Below are positions 59,800 to 64,000 of a stretch of 64,000 nucleotides of DNA, one piece after another. Positions within the stretch are counted from its first letter, which is position 1. Every line of letters begins with the position of its first letter. The notes under the pieces are model-generated. The model searched no databases. It saw only the letters and a list, made by a program, of their open reading frames with translations, and was not told where the DNA came from. The stretch comes from Humulus lupulus (taxonomy: Eukaryota > Streptophyta > Magnoliopsida > Rosales > Cannabaceae). The position numbers and the translations under genes were made by a program. The DNA is taken from positions 90,317,018 through 90,381,017 of the forward strand of contig NC_084794.1 in assembly GCF_963169125.1 (NCBI RefSeq), given 5' to 3'.

Positions 59800-61701
59800 T
59801 GTAATGACCCACTGATCTAGACTATTTCGACCATTAACGAAACTATACATAAAACTTACATTTTTACGAAAATACCATAATTTTATTGAGTAACTTGTAA
59901 AATAAGAGTTACTTACAAATAAATAGAATACTAAGAAGGATATGGGATCCCATTGTCTTTAAAAACAAAACATGATTTAAAATAAAAGACATTACATAAA
60001 TGGTGCGGAAAATACATGTTAAAAGACATAAAACAGAAACTACATCCTCGAATCGAATAACGCTCGGCCCCTTGACTCCATTCACCATCGATACACATCC
60101 TCTAAGCGTCACGAATCTTTCCGCCTCTAAAGCTTATTTTCCTGCACATAAAACAAAAAGGAATGAGCCTAATGCCCAACAAGGAAAATCTAACACATAG
60201 TCATAAACATAACTTCATAAGAAACATAAAAACTTAACATAACACATATAACATACACTTATTATAATGGCCATTATTACTTGGGGTCCCATAGAATAAA
60301 CAAGCATATGCCCATGGGATTAGTGGGGTCCTACTAGCTAAGTAGGTCATATTCCCATAATCCATTTGGGGTCTTGTTAGTCATATGGGTCATATGCCCA
60401 AGCCTACAAACATACATGCATACATATCATAACACATTTAACAACATAAAACATAGATAACATAAGGATATAACATATTGATTCTAGCCTATTTTCCTTA
60501 CCAAAGTTACCGAGATGTGTGGACTGAGTTGAGACTTTTTGGAACACTCCTAAAACCATAAGAAAGAGTGAGTCTAAAGAAGAAAGAAGATGAAATGAAA
60601 GGGATGGAAAGACTAAACCATTTGAGAAACATGCTTACCGAAACTTATGTGCTCAAGAACTTAGGTTCCCTAACCAAAATGAAGATTAAGGTTGGATATT
60701 GAGTAGAAGACTATGAGAAAGAAAATAACATAATACAGAAATGAACTAGAGTTTTGGTTACCTCAAAGACTTGAAAGGCCAATCTACTCCTCAACAGAAA
60801 TACTATAGAACCTCACTTCCCAAAGTGTTTGATAAGCTTATGATGTTTAAGCTTATGATTTTCCCAAACCAGGTGTTTACACTCTCACACTCACTTAACA
60901 CTAGCAGCCTCTAAACTTAGAGCAAAAGGTGAATAATGGCTGGGTACTAGGTCCTATTTATAGAGTTTGGAGATGAAAGGATCTTGATTTTACTTGAATA
61001 AAAATAATGGCTTTTTAGGTGAAAATCATTTGAATAATCGTTCAGCAGAGGCTGAAGACTCGTTCAAAAGATGCTGGACTGTTGAAGGAGTTTGAATGGC
61101 TGAAAGGAAATGAATTCAAAAGAGTTTGAATTTATGTTGAAGGAGGCGATATATCGCCCCCTATAGGCGATATATCGCCTGGGCCAGTATGCCCGAGGCG
61201 ACCGTGCATCGTCTCGTGTTTTCCGTATCTACGTGCTGCGATATATCGCCCCCTATAGCTGCGATATATCGGCATACGCTGAATATTTAAACACGAAATT
61301 ACACATTTTTAGCTAAGTTTGAATGGAGTAAACAGTCTTGACTAAGCCTTCAACGTATTCAAAGCTGCTGACTGACCCTATAACATTCAAACTTTACTCC
61401 TTATTAAATTTAGTCCTAAAAAATACTTAATCCTTAATCACCATTCATAACATGTGCTTAAAATCCTATTGGTTGATGTCTAAACCTTATAATATAATCC
61501 TTAATTATCAGTCATATAATCAAACCTTAGGTTATACTTAATATTCTTAAACTATAGGTTAAACTTAGAAAATCTATAAGTACTACTATGAGTGTCCAAA
61601 TAATTCCCGGTCTGAACAAAAAATCCACAGTAACAAAGATAATACTAAACATACTATAATACTACTGAACAATTAGCTAAGTAAAGTTCTTGGACTCTAC
61701 A
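59800..61701 (-). mobile_element. Element D 5' LTR
   Basis: It has the same length (1902 bp) and ends as the 3' LTR. CGATATATCG boxes are at 61147, 61168, 61239 and 61262. TATA motif CTATAAATAGG is on the minus strand at 60953-60963. A 67-codon frame present in both LTRs (59909-60112, 52201-52404) is simply shared LTR sequence. Confidence 0.93.
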
Positions 61702-61806
61702 GTGTTTTTTATGAATATGTATGTATATGTATATAAATGTGAATATGTTTATATGATTTAATGTGGATATTTATATTAGAATTTAATAAAAAAAAATAGG
61801 TTAGAT

Positions 61807-63125
61807 AAATCTAATTAAATGTTTATAATATGATTATAGTATATGCTAATTTAGTTTAATTTTGATAATAAAAAAGTTAATTTGACATAAAGAAGTTTCA
61901 TAGTTGTTTAATATTTTATTATAATAAAATTAAATATTAGGTTATAAAAAAAATATTAATTTAGGTGATATTTCATTGTATTGGGTATTATATGCTATAG
62001 GTTAGATAAATCCATATTAGATGTTTATATTATGTTTTTTTTGTTATAATTGTATATATGTTAGGTTAGATAAATAATATGTTGATTTGAGAATATGTTT
62101 ATAATTTTTTTTTTTTGTTTATTTGTCAATTCAAATGATTGTATTAAAATTTATGTATGCTCTGGGACTGATTTATATGTTTTTATGAAGATTTTAAATT
62201 TTAGGATAGGTTAGATTACAACCGTTATGCTGCCAAAATTTTAGTAGATTTAGAAAAATCTAATTAAATGTTTATAATATGATTAATGTATATGCTAATT
62301 TTAATTTGACATAAAGAAGTTTCATAGTTGTTTAATATTTTATTATAATGAAATTAAATATTAGGTTATAAAAAAATATTAATTTAGGTGATATTTCATT
62401 GTATTGGGTATTATATGCTATAGGTTAGATAAATCCATATTAGATGTTTATATTATGTTTTTTTTTATAACTATATATATGTTAGGCTAGATAAATAATA
62501 TGTTGATTTGAGAATATGTTTATAATTTGATTTTGTTGTTTATTTGTCAATTCAAATGATTGTATTAAAATTTATGTATGCTCTGAGACTGGTTTATATG
62601 TTTTTATGAAGATTTTAAATTTTGGGATGGGTTAGATTACAACCGTTATGCTGCCGAAATTTTAGTAGATTTAGAAAAATCTAATTAAATGTTTATAATA
62701 TGATTAATGTATATGCTAATTTAGTTTAATTTTGATAATAAAAAAGTTAATTTGACGTAAAGAAGTTTCATGGTTGTTTAATATTTTATTATAATAAAAT
62801 GAAATATTAGGTTATAAAAAATATTAATTTAGGTGATATTTCATTGTAGTGGGTATTATATGCTATAGGTTAGATAAATCCATATTAGATGTTTGTATTT
62901 TTTTTTTTTTATAATTATATATATGTTAGGTTAGATAAATAATATGTTGATTTGGGAATATGTTTATAATTTGTTTTTGTTGTTTATTTGTCAATTCAAA
63001 TGATTGTATTAAAATTTATGTATGCTCTGAGACTGGTTTATATGTTTTTATGCATATTTTAAATTTTGGGATATGTTAGATTACAACCGTTATGCTGCCG
63101 AAATTTTAGTAGATTTAGAAAAACT
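61807..63125 (+). repeat. Three tandem copies of a ~440-bp AT-rich unit
   Basis: Words such as CTAATTAAATGTTTATAAT (61807, about 62250, about 62685), TAGGTTAGATAAATCCATAT (61998, 62420, 62866) and ACAACCGTTATGCTGCC recur in order. Units are about 420-445 bp and differ by small indels and scattered substitutions. It lies upstream of the transposase ORF, probably in an intron or leader of the CACTA element. No coding potential. Confidence 0.85.
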
Positions 63126-63726
63126 AAACATTACAACATAGTTTTAAAGTTAGTGTGATTAAATTTTTTAATTAATAAATTTCAAATCAATTAATAAAAA
63201 TTAATTAAAAATTTATAAAGTGTAAATTAAAATAATAATTTTACAATTATAAAACATTATCAATATTTTTTTATAAAATAAGTAGAAATTAAAATAATAA
63301 AATTTAATGGTAAATTAATAATTTGTGATTAAATATTTATTTATTTAATTACTTTTATAATATATTCATAAAGTTTGATAATATATGCAGATAAAATAGG
63401 TAATTAAGTTAACTTTATTTTTAAAATTAAGTTAAGATAAAAATAATAATATTTTATTGTTGTTTTTAAAAAAAATAAAAAGTGAAAATTATATTAAGAA
63501 TTTGATAATTATTAAATAACATAATAATAATTATAATTAAATATTTGATTATATAATGAAACTTTATAATACATTCATAACTAACAATAATATATATCCT
63601 TAAAATTTGATAATATATTCATAAAATTTAATAATTTATTCATAAGATTTCATAAAATTATTAGCAAATAAAGGTAGTTTTTTATGATTATCACATTGTC
63701 ATAATTATTTTCCACTTGAATCAGTT
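63126..63726 (+). other. AT-rich noncoding stretch before transposase
   Basis: Very AT-rich, repeated ATAATATATTCATAAAATTT-like words near 63560-63650, no open frame of note. It is probably intron or leader of the CACTA transposase gene. Confidence 0.5.
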
Positions 63727-64000
63727 ATGACGATTCACAATAGTTGGATAACTAATAGACAACGTAACTCTGATGAGTTTTGGAATGGTCTTCAAGCATT
63801 TATACAAATGGCCAAGAATCATGTGAATGCTTCGGGGGAAGTCAGATGCCCATGTGTTCAGTGTGTCAATATGTTGAATCAGAAACTGGATGTAGTGGAG
63901 GCTCACATACACAAATATGGGTTTCTGCAGCGATACGTGAAGTGGACCTACCATGGTGAAGACGATATGCCTCCAGTAGTGGACAACGAGGCTCTAGTGA
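63727..64000 (+). CDS. CACTA TNP2-type transposase, N-terminal part (runs off window)
   Basis: ATG at 63727 opens MTIHNSWITNRQRNSDEF and stays open to the window end (91 codons). It shows the transposase-associated domain found at the N-terminus of TNP2 transposases: an initial W-x(n)-R stretch, EFW-GLQAFIQMA, the Cys pair RCPCVQC, and HIHKYGFLQRYVKWTYHGE. The start fits the family, where this domain opens the protein. It belongs to the element starting at 48753, and the absence of stops suggests a relatively young or functional copy. The catalytic part lies outside the window. Confidence 0.85.
   Translation, partial: MTIHNSWITNRQRNSDEFWNGLQAFIQMAKNHVNASGEVRCPCVQCVNMLNQKLDVVEAHIHKYGFLQRYVKWTYHGEDDMPPVVDNEALV

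Larger units (their letters stand above)
52092..61701 (-). mobile_element. Tekay (chromovirus) Ty3/Gypsy element D, complete
   Basis: It spans 9610 bp with two 1902-bp LTRs, PBS, an extra ORF, gag-pol, and a polypurine tract. Flanks GTTTT (52087-52091) and GTGTT (61702-61706) match at 4 of 5. By eye about 25 substitutions and no length difference separate the LTRs (about 1.3%), so it is fairly recent. At a commonly used 1.3e-8 substitutions per site per year this would be roughly half a million years, an estimate that depends on that rate. It sits within noncoding sequence of the CACTA element. Confidence 0.95.
48753..64000 (+). mobile_element. CACTA transposon with TNP2-type transposase, right end outside window
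   Basis: The left end CACTACAAGAAAAAG shares its first 14 bases with the other CACTA element. Subterminal direct/inverted repeats of the CTACAGCGACGAC type follow (48770-48990 and 51030-51460). A transposase ORF starts at 63727. Two LTR insertions lie inside (48997-51015, 52092-61701). The 3 bases before it are GCC; the partner duplication lies beyond the window. The target is the edge of a short palindrome (GGGCACCAA-GA-TTGGTGCCC). Confidence 0.85.

Noticed and set aside
59909..60112. 67-codon frame present in both LTRs and the solo LTR as a conserved small gene
   Set aside because: Identity follows from LTR duplication. The copies differ in reading length and end, and no coding signal stands out.

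Overview
This is nuclear DNA from a flowering plant, most likely a eudicot. Essentially the whole window is nested transposable elements: Ty1/Copia and Ty3/Gypsy (Tekay-, Tat- and Athila-like) LTR elements, an L1-type LINE and two CACTA DNA transposons. The only host-like coding material is a UPF0114-family gene carried inside the first CACTA element and an intron-bearing gag-like gene fragment at 48.1-48.6 kb. I see no rRNA, tRNA, CRISPR or prokaryotic feature. The species cannot be named from the sequence alone.

Layout. 1-1547: end of a Tekay-like LTR (reverse-oriented family) that cuts off a reverse-strand Copia element (1548-9153, gag-pol, long leader, PBS, 1.86-kb LTR). That Copia sits against the gag start of a decayed forward Tekay-like element (9154-21.8 kb), which is itself split by a CACTA element (10487-18510, 3-bp TAG duplication). 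21.8-22.46 kb: the 3' part of a Copia LTR. 22463-26622: a LINE split by a solo Tekay LTR (22819-24737, exact ATGCA duplication). 26623-39119: a forward Tat-like element, split by an Athila-like fragment (28507-36662), which in turn is split by a reverse Tekay-like element (30434-36305). 39120-41276: two Copia LTR halves in a roughly 1-kb-arm inverted repeat. 41277-47950: a second reverse Copia, broken by a solo LTR (41652-43516) and by a transplanted piece of Tat protease that carries another solo LTR (44053-45920, exact ACATC duplication). 48753 to the window end: a second, apparently coding CACTA element whose TNP2-type transposase begins at 63727. It is interrupted by a 2.0-kb solo LTR (48997-51015, exact ACGAG duplication) and by a nearly complete Tekay element (52092-61701, two 1902-bp LTRs).

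The Tekay element at 52-61.7 kb is the youngest-looking insertion: about 25 differences between its LTRs by eye, and a gag-pol frame broken by only two nonsense codons. It carries an additional acidic-tailed ORF and a predicted intron between the PBS and gag.

Most interesting observations: (i) a 22-nt identical core inside a hairpin whose stems differ compensatorily, shared by the leaders of a Copia and a Gypsy element; (ii) the extra ORF and leader intron in the Tekay element; (iii) capture of UPF0114 exons by a CACTA transposon; (iv) the large Copia-LTR inverted repeat; (v) clusters of short palindromic boxes in the LTRs of several unrelated families; and (vi) premature stops that are almost all explained by C-to-T change, as expected from decay of methylated DNA.
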